From positions 62,001 through 126,000 of the forward strand of contig NZ_JAGTJJ010000030.1 of the NCBI RefSeq assembly GCF_028435365.1: a stretch of 64,000 bases of DNA. The letters are read 5' to 3'. Positions 37,299 through 45,309 of the stretch are shown here, one piece after another. The first letter of the stretch is position 1, and every line of letters begins with the position of its first letter. The notes under the pieces were generated by a model, which did no database searches, was not told where the DNA came from, and saw nothing but the letters and a program-made list of their open reading frames with translations. Both the position numbers and the translations under genes were made by a program. This DNA is from Polyangium jinanense. GTDB taxonomy: Bacteria > Myxococcota > Polyangia > Polyangiales > Polyangiaceae.

Positions 37299-38186
37299 TC
37301 AGCCCTTCTTCACCCGGCGAAGCTCCTTCCAACGCCGGTGCAACCACAACCACTGCGCCGGGTACGTCTCGACGAACGACGCGAGCGCATTCGTGATCCG
37401 CGCCGCGACCTGCACGACATCGGCCCGCGTGGCGAGCGCCTCGGGCTCGATCAGATCGACGGCATCGAGCTCGTGCAATCCATCGTCGCGGCGGCGGCCG
37501 AAGGCGACGACGATCGGCGCACGCGCGCGTGCGGCCATCAGAAACGGGGCGAGATCACACCACGCAGGCGCGCCGAGGAACGGGATCTGCGCAACACCGG
37601 CAGCACGCTCGGGGGCTTGATCGATCATCATCGCGACGACGTCACCGCGTGCGAGCGCTTCCCGTACGCGCGTCGTGGCGCCGCGGGCGTCGACGAGCAG
37701 GACACCACGCTCCGCGCGCAGGCGTTGCCAGGTGCGATCGAGCGCGCGCCATGACAAACGCTTCGTGATCACGTGCAGTGCCGGCGTGCGTCCCGACAGC
37801 CCCTCGTGCTCTCGGAGCCACGCCGCCGCCGCGCACGCCGAGAGATCCCAGTTGCCCGTGTGCGCCGTCGCGACCACCACGCCGCGGCCATGTACGAGCG
37901 CCCGCGTGAAGACGTCCGCGGCCCGCGGTGACACCACGAGCTTCGGTTCGAGCGGCTCCTCTGGCCGCCCCGCGGTCCAGAGAAGCTCGAGCAGGCCCGC
38001 GCCGAGCGAGCCGTACATCGCGGCCGCCGCGCGCCTCGGCTCCGGCACGCCCGCGCGCTCCATGGCCGATTCGACGTGGCGGCGACGCACGCGCACGAGC
38101 CCGAAGGCAAGCGCGCCCAGCACCGCGCCGAACGAGCGAAGCGCGCGGTACGGCAAGAGCCCGACGAGGCGCGCCACGAGCCACAT
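37299..38186 (-). CDS. Lipid A lauroyl/myristoyl acyltransferase family protein (LpxL/HtrB-like)
   Basis: A protein of 295 residues from ATG 38186, near the usual 300. A membrane-anchored N-terminus (MWLVARLVGLLPYRALRSF) is followed by the catalytic HX4D motif in ATAHTGNWDLSA, then VLLVDARGATTRVREAL and MMIDQAPERAAGV, ending in YPAQWLWLHRRWK. Family members add secondary acyl chains to Kdo-lipid A at the inner membrane. Many myxobacteria make an unusual lipid A, and the substrate here is unproven. The next gene on the same strand lies upstream by 89 bases. Confidence 0.88.
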   Translation of the reverse strand: MWLVARLVGLLPYRALRSFGAVLGALAFGLVRVRRRHVESAMERAGVPEPRRAAAAMYGSLGAGLLELLWTAGRPEEPLEPKLVVSPRAADVFTRALVHGRGVVVATAHTGNWDLSACAAAAWLREHEGLSGRTPALHVITKRLSWRALDRTWQRLRAERGVLLVDARGATTRVREALARGDVVAMMIDQAPERAAGVAQIPFLGAPAWCDLAPFLMAARARAPIVVAFGRRRDDGLHELDAVDLIEPEALATRADVVQVAARITNALASFVETYPAQWLWLHRRWKELRRVKKG

Positions 38187-38275
38187 CCACAGAGGTCCTC
38201 GCGAACCCTGCGGGAGGGCCTCGGGCGCGCCCTCTGCGCGAGCGCCGAGCGTCTCGTCCGCTCGGCTTCGCGCGC

Positions 38276-38563
38276 TCAACCCAAGAAGCCCGCCTTGCGG
38301 CCCGCGGAGACCTTCGTGCCGCCGTCGAGGCTGACCGCGAAGAGATCCTCGCGCGCCACGAAGAACGTCTCGCCCTTGTTCGAGCGTGCCCGGATGACTC
38401 CGTGGGCGAGCCGCAGCGACTCCACCTTCGCGATGTTCAGCGCGACGCCGTCGTGCGCGGCGTACAGCGTCAAGAGCTGCCCCTCCGGCAGGCGAAGCCA
38501 ACCCTCCGGGTCGGTCGTGACGGAAGCGCTATCGAGCACGGTGCGAAACATGTCCTCGGTCAT
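38276..38563 (-). CDS. 95-residue hypothetical protein
   Basis: ATG 38563 is chosen over one nine bases earlier because GGGA then lies 10 bases upstream. The sequence begins MTEDMFRTVLDSASVTTD and is rich in short beta strands (WLRLPEGQLLTLYAAHDG, VALNIAKVESLRL, ETFFVAREDLFAV), with a basic Gly-rich C-terminus (SAGRKAGFLG). It looks like a small all-beta protein without signal or TM. No family is recognised. It is transcribed leftward toward the acyltransferase gene and diverges from the mlaF-type ABC gene across 81 bases. Confidence 0.65.
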   Translation of the reverse strand: MTEDMFRTVLDSASVTTDPEGWLRLPEGQLLTLYAAHDGVALNIAKVESLRLAHGVIRARSNKGETFFVAREDLFAVSLDGGTKVSAGRKAGFLG

Positions 38564-38644
38564 GCGGCACATTTCCCGCCACGAGCCCCACGCGTCAAGC
38601 GCGAGCGCCCTTCGGACGAGACCGCGTGGTAGCCTCGACGCGCG

Positions 38645-39505
38645 ATGTCCGCCGGAGGCACGAGCCAACCACCCCGGATCCCGCCGGAGGATCACGTCTT
38701 CGTCGACAACGTGAAGAAATCGTTCGGGACGACGCAGGTCCTGAAAGGCGTGACGATGCACCTCCGCCGCAAGGAGACGGCGGTGATCATCGGCGGCTCG
38801 GGCGCAGGCAAGACGACGCTGCTGCGGCTCCTCATCGGCCTCGAAAAACCCACGAGCGGGCACATATGGGTCGACGGCGAGGACATCGGCCCGCTCGGCG
38901 AGCGTCAGATGAACCGCGTGCGGCAGAAGTTCGGCATGGTCTTCCAGTACGCGGCGCTGCTCGACTCGCTGAACATCTTCGACAACGTCGCGTTCCCCTT
39001 GCGGGAGCACCGCAAGCACATGTCGGAGAAGGACATCCGCGACAAGGTCGTGGGCATGCTGAACCTGCTCGGGCTCGAGAACAAAGAGAAGCGCATGCCG
39101 AGCGAGCTCTCGGGCGGGCAGCGAAAGCGCGTGGGGCTCGCGCGCGCGCTCATGCTCGAGCCGAAGATCCTGATCTACGACGAGCCCACGAGCGGTCTCG
39201 ATCCGCAGACGAGCCGCATGGTCGACGATCTCATCGAGGAGACGCGCGATCGGTTCGGCGTGACGAGCGTGGTGATCTCGCACGACATGGCGAGCACGTT
39301 CCGCATCGCGCACCAGGCGTTCCTCGTGATCCAGGGCCAGGTCGTCGCCTCGGGCACGCCCGACGAGCTCGCCTACGGCGAGAGCGAGATCGCGCGCGAG
39401 TTCATCGCGGCCTCGGGCGTCGCGCCCGAGCGCATCTCGCGCGTCGAGAGCTTGAAGCAAGCGCCGGAGGGCGGCGCCGCGGTGCGGTATCACCCGACGA
39501 GCTAG
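38645..39505 (+). CDS. mlaF: ABC transporter ATPase, MlaF/Ttg2A type
   Basis: A protein of 286 residues with Walker A GGSGAGKTTLLRLL, Q-loop GMVFQYAALLDSLNIFDNVAF, signature LSGGQRKRVGLARAL, Walker B ILIYDEPTSGLDP and H-switch VISHDMASTFRIA. The ALLDSLNIFDNVAFPLREH and RVGLARALMLEP strings are typical of the Mla/Ttg2 phospholipid-transport ATPases that keep outer-membrane lipid asymmetry. No permease (MlaE), MlaD or lipoprotein gene follows, so this ATPase is separated from its usual partners, or they lie elsewhere. Its last four bases, CTAG, are also the end of the converging deacetylase gene. Confidence 0.9.
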   Translation: MSAGGTSQPPRIPPEDHVFVDNVKKSFGTTQVLKGVTMHLRRKETAVIIGGSGAGKTTLLRLLIGLEKPTSGHIWVDGEDIGPLGERQMNRVRQKFGMVFQYAALLDSLNIFDNVAFPLREHRKHMSEKDIRDKVVGMLNLLGLENKEKRMPSELSGGQRKRVGLARALMLEPKILIYDEPTSGLDPQTSRMVDDLIEETRDRFGVTSVVISHDMASTFRIAHQAFLVIQGQVVASGTPDELAYGESEIAREFIAASGVAPERISRVESLKQAPEGGAAVRYHPTS

Positions 39506-40437
39506 ACGACTTCGTGAGCGGCTTCCTCGAGCGTGACGAACTTCGTACCGCGCTTCGCGAGCACGTCGATCGCCGTCGAGAGCGCGTCGAGACGCTTGGC
39601 GAGCGGGATCCGGAGCTCGCGCTGATGCGGGACGAGGTGCGCGAGGCCGTCGCTCGCGTCGAGAAAATCGATGCCGTGAAGCTCGAGGTTCACGAGTGGC
39701 TCCCCTGCGCACTGCGCGGCAAGCACGCGCGCGACGCGAGGCCCGGCAACGGCGATCGAGGTGCCGATGAATGGCAAGCGAAGGCCCGGCGTGACCTGGA
39801 TCGGGAGCTCGACGAGCGCGCGGTTTCCCGGGCGAAACAAGGGTTTGCCCGGGCGATACGGGCGTGTCGGCGCGGCGAGCACGCGCGGCGTATCGAGCAC
39901 GGAAGCGCTCGTACGCCCGACGATGCGCATGGCCCCCATCACGAGCGCCTTCGCGCCGTAGTACGCGGGGCACGGGAAGACCGACGAATCGAAGCGCAAC
40001 CCGAGCGTCTCCAGCGCATCGAGCACGACGTCGGTCACGGTGTACCCCGGCGCGCGGAAGCCCATCGGTCGCCGCCCCGTGGCGCGCTCGATGGCATCCT
40101 GCGCGGCCGCGATGTCGCGCTGGATCTCTTCGGGCGAGGCGCGCGTGAGATCGTAGCGATGCGAGAACGAGTGGTTCTCGACGACGTGACCACGCGCCGC
40201 GAGCTCCGCGAGCTTTGCCGCGCTCTCGGGCCTCGTGAGATCCGCGCCGATGGCGAAGAGGGTGAGGGGTAGGTCGTGCGCCCGCGCGAAGTCCGCCATG
40301 CGGGCGAGGGCGACGTCGTAGACGACGTGGAGGGCCGCGGCCTCGTCCGCGAGCGGAGCGAGGCCGTGGATGTGGTGGTAGTGCGAGATGCCGTCGAGGT
40401 CGACGGAGACAGCGCCGAAGCGCGTCTCGTCAGCCAC
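39502..40437 (-). CDS. Polysaccharide deacetylase (NodB homology domain)
   Basis: A protein of 311 residues from GTG 40437, which overlaps the tsf stop by eight bases; a TTG at 40452 is less likely. NodB-domain motifs are visible: VSVDLDGISHYHH (metal-binding Asp pair), VENHSFSHRYD (HSxxH zinc ligands), GFRAPGYTV and FDSSVFP. Such CE4 enzymes remove acetyl groups from peptidoglycan, chitin-like or exopolysaccharide chains. No signal peptide is seen, so it is probably cytoplasmic or acts on a lipid-linked intermediate. The gene follows rpsB-tsf and may be co-transcribed with them, an odd neighbour for translation genes. Confidence 0.88.
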   Translation of the reverse strand: MADETRFGAVSVDLDGISHYHHIHGLAPLADEAAALHVVYDVALARMADFARAHDLPLTLFAIGADLTRPESAAKLAELAARGHVVENHSFSHRYDLTRASPEEIQRDIAAAQDAIERATGRRPMGFRAPGYTVTDVVLDALETLGLRFDSSVFPCPAYYGAKALVMGAMRIVGRTSASVLDTPRVLAAPTRPYRPGKPLFRPGNRALVELPIQVTPGLRLPFIGTSIAVAGPRVARVLAAQCAGEPLVNLELHGIDFLDASDGLAHLVPHQRELRIPLAKRLDALSTAIDVLAKRGTKFVTLEEAAHEVV

Positions 40438-41368
40438 CGGCCATCTTCGCAACTTCCGAGGCGAAGTCGGGGCCCTGCGGCTTCTCGATGCCCTCGCCGC
40501 GCTCGTAGCGGACGAAGCGCACGATCTTCACGCTGCCGCCCGCGGCCTTCTCCGCAGCCTGGCGCAGCTTGTCGATCGTCTGGCCGGGGACCACGACCGA
40601 CTCCTGCTCGGTCAGCGTGACCTCGCTGAACCACTTGTTGAACTTGCCCTCGATGATCTTGGGCCACGCGCTCTCGGGCTTCGGCTTCGGGTCCTCGCGG
40701 AGCTGCCCCTCGAAGATCTCCTTCTGCTTGGCCTTCGCGTCGTCGCTGATGTCCTCGCGGACGAGCGCGACCGGGTTCATCGCCGCGATCTGCATCGCCG
40801 TCTCGTCGGCGAACTTCAGGACCTCGGCGTGCTGCGCGACCGCGTCGCTCTCCGTCTCGAGCGAGAGCACGACGCCGATCTTGCCGCCGAGGTGCACGTA
40901 CGCGTGCGCCACGCCCGACTTGCCGGCGGGGACCTCGGTGCGGTCCCAGCGGCGAATGTCGATCTTCTCGCCGATACGCGCCGTGAGGTCGACGATCACG
41001 TCGCCCACCTTCTTGCCGCGGAGATCACTGTTCTTGAGGTCAGCGCCGAGGGGCGCGGCCTCCGCGAGACACAGCACGTCGCCAACGAAGTTCTTGAACT
41101 CGTCGCTGCGCGCGGAGAAGTCCGTCTGGATGTTGACCTCGACCAGCGTGGCGGCGCGCTTGTCCGTCGAGATGGACGCGCGAACCTCGCCCTCGCTGGC
41201 GACGGCGCCGGCACGCTTGGCGCTCTTCGCGAGGCCCTTCTTCAGGATGATCTCGACGGCCTTTTCCATGTCGCCCTCGGCCTCGGTGAGGGCGTTCTTG
41301 CAGTCGCTCATGCCCGCCTGCGTACGCTCGCGGAGCTCCTTGATCGCCTGCGGATTGATGCCGGCCAT
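40430..41368 (-). CDS. tsf: Translation elongation factor Ts
   Basis: A protein of 312 residues with a strong RBS (GGAGGAA 9 bases before the ATG). The N-terminal UBA-like domain shows ELRERTQAGMSDCKNAL and KAVEIILKKG, and the core shows VEVNIQTDF and VAHAYVHLGGKIGV. EF-Ts exchanges GDP for GTP on EF-Tu. It follows rpsB by 223 bases, the universal order. The C-terminal part (EDPKPKPESAWPKIIEGKF) is slightly longer than in E. coli. Its stop overlaps the downstream deacetylase start. Confidence 0.96.
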   Translation of the reverse strand: MAGINPQAIKELRERTQAGMSDCKNALTEAEGDMEKAVEIILKKGLAKSAKRAGAVASEGEVRASISTDKRAATLVEVNIQTDFSARSDEFKNFVGDVLCLAEAAPLGADLKNSDLRGKKVGDVIVDLTARIGEKIDIRRWDRTEVPAGKSGVAHAYVHLGGKIGVVLSLETESDAVAQHAEVLKFADETAMQIAAMNPVALVREDISDDAKAKQKEIFEGQLREDPKPKPESAWPKIIEGKFNKWFSEVTLTEQESVVVPGQTIDKLRQAAEKAAGGSVKIVRFVRYERGEGIEKPQGPDFASEVAKMAGG

Positions 41369-41419
41369 GGCTCGTATTCCTCCGGAAAATGTATCGTTCG
41401 TGTTGGGGAAATTTTCGTG

Positions 41420-41461
41420 GTTCGGGCGCCGGGCTCGGCTCGTCCGAGCGGAGCCCCGAAC
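41420..41461 (-). other. Two-stem hairpin in the rpsB-tsf spacer
   Basis: Outer arms GTTCGGG/CCCGAAC and inner arms GCTCGG/CCGAGC (five-base loop) form a bipartite stem about 50-90 bases ahead of the tsf start. A short run GAAAATTTCCCC follows on the transcript. It could be an attenuator or processing site between S2 and EF-Ts. Confidence 0.55.
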
Positions 41462-41591
41462 GTGGACAGGATGCTCTCAGGGATCCCCGGGGGCCGATGG
41501 TGGCAGGAAGGGCGCCACCCCGAGCGAGGCCTGAAACCTCGCACTCGAAAGGGAGCGCCCTGCCGTCACGCTCGCCCTGCCGGGCGCGTGC

Positions 41592-42500
41592 TCACTGCTG
41601 GGGCTGATCGCCGCCGCCGCCGCGACCGCCACGGCCGCCGCGACCGCCACGGCCGCCCTGGTACACGCTGATCTCTTCACGACGGCCGCCGCCGCCCTGC
41701 TGCTGGCCGCCCTGCTGCGGGCGCTCGCGCTCCTGCTCGCGCTCCACGTCCTTGCGGCGCTGCGAGCCCTCGAGCGCGGCGTCGGCGATGCGGGCCGTGA
41801 TGAGCCGGATCGACCGGATCGCGTCGTCGTTGCCCGGGATCACGTAGTCGATGAGATCCGGGTCGCAGTTCGTGTCCGTGATCGCGATGACCTGCACGCC
41901 GAGCTTGCGCGCCTCGTTCACCGCGATCGACTCCTGGTGGGGGTCGATCACGAAGATCGCGGCCGGCACCCCGCCCATGCCCTTGAGGCCGCCGAGGTAC
42001 TTCTCCAGGCGATCGCGCTCCTTCTCCATACGCGCGACCTCCTTCTTGACGAACTGCTCGTACGTCCCGTCCTCCTTCATGCGCTCGAGCGTGCGGAGGC
42101 GGTCGAGGCCCTGCTTGATCGTGCGGAAGTTCGTCAGCGTGCCGCCGAGCCAGCGGTTCGTGACGAAGTACATCCCGGAGCGACGGGCCTCTTCCTGGAC
42201 GATGTCCTGGGCCTGGCGCTTCGTCCCGACGAACAGGATGCTGCCGCCGCGGCCGACCGCGTCGACGACGAAGTCGTACGCGCGCTTGAAGAGGCGCACC
42301 GTCTGGTCGAGATCGACGATGTGAATGCCGTTGCGTGCGCCGTAGATGAACGGGCGCATCTTCGGGTTCCAGCGCTTCGTCTGGTGGCCGAAGTGCACGC
42401 CTGCATCGAGCAGCGAGCGGAGGGGCAGCGGGAACTCGCCGGGGCCGGGGGGCACGAAGGTGCCAGCGGACTCAGCAGTGGACATCGAAATATCGGTCAT
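41592..42500 (-). CDS. rpsB: 30S ribosomal protein S2 with Gly/Arg-rich tail
   Basis: A protein of 302 residues from ATG 42500; AAGGA lies 9 bases upstream. The S2 core is clear: [62 protein letters not shown] and [11 protein letters not shown]. After about residue 250 the protein continues with a Gln/Glu/Arg-rich stretch and a tail of repeated GRGGRG units ending GGDQPQQ, absent from typical S2. The first 20 residues are also an extension. S2 binds the 30S body late in assembly. The 5' leader is long and structured (see 42656-42747). Confidence 0.95.
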   Translation of the reverse strand: MTDISMSTAESAGTFVPPGPGEFPLPLRSLLDAGVHFGHQTKRWNPKMRPFIYGARNGIHIVDLDQTVRLFKRAYDFVVDAVGRGGSILFVGTKRQAQDIVQEEARRSGMYFVTNRWLGGTLTNFRTIKQGLDRLRTLERMKEDGTYEQFVKKEVARMEKERDRLEKYLGGLKGMGGVPAAIFVIDPHQESIAVNEARKLGVQVIAITDTNCDPDLIDYVIPGNDDAIRSIRLITARIADAALEGSQRRKDVEREQERERPQQGGQQQGGGGRREEISVYQGGRGGRGGRGGRGGGGDQPQQ

Positions 42501-42561
42501 GGCACGGATTCCTTCTCGGGTTCGGTTGGACCTCCGCTCCCCATCCTGCGGACAACCCCCC

Positions 42562-42577
42562 GGGATCTTCGGATCCC
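42562..42577 (-). other. GGGATC-tetraloop-GATCCC hairpin in the rpsB leader
   Basis: A perfect 6-bp stem closed by a four-base loop (CGAA on the transcript strand), flanked by further C/G complementarity, 62-77 bases ahead of the rpsB start. This is the third structured piece of the leader, downstream of the duplicated motif. Confidence 0.55.
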
Positions 42578-42655
42578 TGGGAGCACCGGCCGCAAGTCCC
42601 ACCTTTCGGGGCGTGTGCCGGGGGAGCGTGTGGAGTCCGTTTGCGTGGTCGACGC

Positions 42656-42747
42656 TCGGGGCTTCGGGTTGCCTGACGGCATCCTTCGCCCCAAAACATC
42701 AGCCCACGCTTGGGGTTTCGGCCGCCTGACGGCGTCCTTCACCCCAA
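42656..42747 (-). promoter_or_regulatory. Duplicated structured RNA motif in the rpsB 5' leader
   Basis: Two copies, 42747-42710 and 42694-42656 on the leftward strand, 15 bases apart. Each folds as an outer stem UUGGGGU or UUGGGGC pairing with ACCCCAA or GCCCCGA, a symmetric GAA/GAA internal loop, an inner GGAC/U-GCC stem and a GUCA tetraloop. Between copies, the outer U-A pair becomes C-G and an inner C-G becomes U-A. Both members of each pair change together, which supports the fold. It lies inside the predicted transcript starting near 42774. Possible roles are S2 autoregulation or a protein-binding repeat. Confidence 0.65.
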
Positions 42748-42780
42748 ACCCCAGCCAAAGCTCGGGCAAACGGGGCGCGC

Positions 42781-42809
42781 ATCCTGCCCCGCGAAATGGG
42801 GCTTGTCAA
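42781..42809 (-). promoter_or_regulatory. Predicted promoter of rpsB-tsf
   Basis: Leftward TTGACA (perfect consensus), 17-base spacer, CAGGAT. The spacer contains GCCCC/GGGGC complementarity. Transcription would start near 42774, giving a leader of about 270 bases before the rpsB ATG. Confidence 0.6.
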
Positions 42810-42919
42810 CGGAAGGAACGGGCCTTTCGTTCGGTTCCTCGCGGTGAACCTCCTCACGCGCTATCCGTACGGAGGAAAACGCGACGACGGACGGACCACC
42901 GGCATCCCAGGGGAACGCC

Positions 42920-44359
42920 ATGAAACAGGATGACGCCGAGCGACCCAGCCTCGACCGGATTCCGACGGGAATCACAGGTCTCGACACCGTCCTCGGCGGA
43001 GGCTTCCTGGCCGGCAGCGTCCACCTCGTCGTAGGTCCGCCCGGGAGCGGCAAGACCATCCTGGCCAACCAGATCACCTTCCGCCGCGCCGCGACGGGCC
43101 AGACGGCCGTGTACGTCACGCTGCTCGCGGAGGCGCACGCCCGCATGCTCGCGCATCTCGCGGCGTTCGAGTTCTTCGACCCGACGTTCGTGCCCCACCG
43201 GATCGTCTACATGAGCGGCTACGGCGTGCTCGAACAGAGCGGGCTCGACGGCCTGCTCGAGCTGCTCGGCCGTACGATCCGGGAGCACGGCGCGATGTTC
43301 CTCGTGCTCGACGGGCTCGGCACGGCCGAGGAGTTCGCTCCCACGACGAGCGTATTCAAGCGGTTTCTCCTGACGCTCTCGACCTCGGCGAGCTTGACCG
43401 GCTGCACGATGCTCCTGCTCGCCACGCAGCGCGCCTCGGACTTGCCGCGGCCCGAGCAGGCGACGGTGGACGGGCTCATCACGCTGGACAAACGCCGCGC
43501 CGGCCCGCGCTCGGTGCGCGAGATCGTGGTCGAGAAGATGCGGGCCACGAACTACGCGCTCGGCGCGCACGCGATCGACATCGACGAGAAGGGCATGCAC
43601 GTCTACCCGCGGCTCGAAGCCTGGCCCTTCCAGCCGCCCTCCATGGTGCCCCCGCAAGGGCGCCTCGGCTTCGGCGTGCCGGGGCTCGATGCAATGCTCG
43701 GCGGCGGCATCCTCGCCGGTTCGTCCACCGTGCTCGCGGGGCCGCCCGGGACGGGCAAGACGCTGCTCGGGATGAGCTTCCTCCTCGAGGGCATCCGCCG
43801 CGGCGAGCGCGGGGTCTACCTCGGCTTCGGCGAGGCGCCGGCGCGGATCGTCCAGGCCGCAAGTGGCATTGGGCTCGACGCCCAGGGCGCGCTCGATCGC
43901 TCCGAGCTGACGATGCTATGGTATCCCCCTACCGAGGGTACGGCGGACGCAGTTGCGTGGCGCCTGCTCGAGGCGGTCAGCGAGGAGGGGCAGAAGCGCG
44001 TGTTCATCGACGAACTCCGCGGCTTCCGCAATATGGTAACGGACGTCGAGCGACTCGATCGCTTTCATGCGGCGCTCTGGGCCGAGCTCGCGAGGCGTGG
44101 TGCGACCACGGTCCTCGCGGAGACGATCTCCACGTGGGATCGCGCGCCGAACGTGAGCGCGTTGCCGCAGGCCGCCTTCGTCGACAATGTGATCGTCCTC
44201 GAGGAGGAAGAAAAAGGGCGGCGGCTGCGCAGGTACGTCGCGTCGCGCAAGGTCGCGGGCGGCAAGCACGATCCCTCCTTGCGTCGGCTCCGGATTTCGA
44301 GTCAGGGGATCGAGGTGGAGCGACCGAGCGCGCGAAGGCGCCTCCGGGGGAGCGCGTGA
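42920..44359 (+). CDS. KaiC-like tandem RecA-fold ATPase
   Basis: A protein of 479 residues; AGGGG lies 6 bases before the ATG. Two KaiC-type domains each begin IPTGITGLDTVLGGG or FGVPGLDAMLGGG, with Walker A GPPGSGKT (39-46) and GPPGTGKT (274-281). The second domain ends with RRYVASRKVAGGKHDP and ISSQGIEVE, like the C-terminal part of KaiC CII. The Glu pair that activates water in cyanobacterial KaiC appears as single Glu residues (LLAEAH, GFGEAP). KaiC-like proteins without KaiA/KaiB commonly act in signalling. It is coupled by a GTGA overlap to a response regulator, so the two probably work together. Confidence 0.9.
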   Translation: MKQDDAERPSLDRIPTGITGLDTVLGGGFLAGSVHLVVGPPGSGKTILANQITFRRAATGQTAVYVTLLAEAHARMLAHLAAFEFFDPTFVPHRIVYMSGYGVLEQSGLDGLLELLGRTIREHGAMFLVLDGLGTAEEFAPTTSVFKRFLLTLSTSASLTGCTMLLLATQRASDLPRPEQATVDGLITLDKRRAGPRSVREIVVEKMRATNYALGAHAIDIDEKGMHVYPRLEAWPFQPPSMVPPQGRLGFGVPGLDAMLGGGILAGSSTVLAGPPGTGKTLLGMSFLLEGIRRGERGVYLGFGEAPARIVQAASGIGLDAQGALDRSELTMLWYPPTEGTADAVAWRLLEAVSEEGQKRVFIDELRGFRNMVTDVERLDRFHAALWAELARRGATTVLAETISTWDRAPNVSALPQAAFVDNVIVLEEEEKGRRLRRYVASRKVAGGKHDPSLRRLRISSQGIEVERPSARRRLRGSA

Positions 44360-44739
44360 AGACGATCCTCGTCGTGGACGACGAACTCGACATCGTTGAC
44401 GTCCTGAGCGACCTCCTGACCGCGGAGGGCTACCGCGTGATCACGGCGTCGAACGGGCGCGAAGGGCTCGCCCGCATCGCCGAATCGCGGCCCGACCTCG
44501 TGCTGCTCGATCGGATGATGCCCGTCGTCGACGGGGCCGAGATGCTGCGGCTGATGCGCGAAGACGCATCGCTCGGAGGGATCCCGGTCGTGATGATGAG
44601 CGCGGCCGAAGGGCGGAGGCTCTCGCAGGAGCTCGGGTGCGCGGCGTTCCTGAAGAAGCCCTTCGACCTCGGCACGTTGCTCGACACGGTCGCGCGGCTC
44701 GCTGGTAGGGGCGATCGCGAAGAGGTCGCGCGAAGCTAG
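44356..44739 (+). CDS. Single-domain response regulator (REC)
   Basis: A protein of 127 residues from GTG 44356, overlapping the KaiC-like stop (GTGA) with GGGGGAG just upstream. It is a complete receiver domain: ILVVDDELDIVDVL (acidic pair), VLLDRMMPVVDG (phospho-accepting Asp about 52), VVMMSAAEG (Ser/Thr switch) and FLKKPFDL (Lys). It has no output domain, so it probably acts through protein contacts. No histidine kinase is in the window. Known KaiC-like/REC pairs relay phosphorylation or redox state; here that is inferred from coupling. Confidence 0.93.
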   Translation: MKTILVVDDELDIVDVLSDLLTAEGYRVITASNGREGLARIAESRPDLVLLDRMMPVVDGAEMLRLMREDASLGGIPVVMMSAAEGRRLSQELGCAAFLKKPFDLGTLLDTVARLAGRGDREEVARS

Positions 44740-44828
44740 GCAACGCTGAAAACCGCCTTGGGCGTTCGGCCTTGTCACGAGCGGCGCTCCCGCGGGAAGA
44801 TTCCCCGAGCGCGCGCCGAGGTACGCCC

Positions 44829-45260
44829 ATGAGCAACCAAGATCGTGAAGAAGAAGCACCGCTTTCCGAAAGCCCCCTATCGGGCCCCGCATCGGACCGC
44901 CGCACCGCGTTCCGGCACACGGCCGTCTTTCCCGCCCACATCGACACGGGCAACGGGCACAAGCGCACCGCGGTGATTCGTGATCTCAGCGTCTCGGGCG
45001 CCCTCGTGCTCACCCGTGCGCGCGTGAAGATCGGCGACGAGGTGACGCTGTCGCTGTACCTCACGGGAGACCCGAACCATTCCCGCGACGTGAAAGGACG
45101 CGTCGTGCGGGACGAGCGGCGCAGCGTCGAGGTCTCGGACATCTGGCCGTACGCCGTCGCCATCCACTTCAACGAGCCCTTCGAGGACATCGAGCCCGAC
45201 GTGAAGGCGCTCGCCGAGAAGCAAGCGAGCCTCGGCCTCATCGGCGGCAAGGATCCCTGA
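44829..45260 (+). CDS. PilZ domain protein (probable c-di-GMP receptor)
   Basis: A protein of 143 residues from ATG 44829 (GAGG 8 bases upstream; an earlier start at 44772 lacks one). The PilZ signature is present: DRRTAFRHTAVFPA (RxxxR region) and IRDLSVSGALVL (D/NxSxxG). The domain spans about residues 25-125. PilZ proteins bind cyclic di-GMP and pass the signal to motility or polysaccharide machinery. It lies 89 bases after the KaiC-like/REC pair on the same strand and may share their transcript. A short acidic N-terminus and basic C-terminus flank the domain. Confidence 0.88.
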   Translation: MSNQDREEEAPLSESPLSGPASDRRTAFRHTAVFPAHIDTGNGHKRTAVIRDLSVSGALVLTRARVKIGDEVTLSLYLTGDPNHSRDVKGRVVRDERRSVEVSDIWPYAVAIHFNEPFEDIEPDVKALAEKQASLGLIGGKDP

Positions 45261-45309
45261 ACACGGCCGAGCCTCGCCCGTACCTGCCTGCATCGCGTAC
45301 ACTCGTGGG

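Noticed and set aside
42656..42747. Repeat copies as a CRISPR array or mobile repeat
   Set aside because: Only two copies, with paired compensatory changes and position in a 5' leader; a regulatory RNA explains this better.
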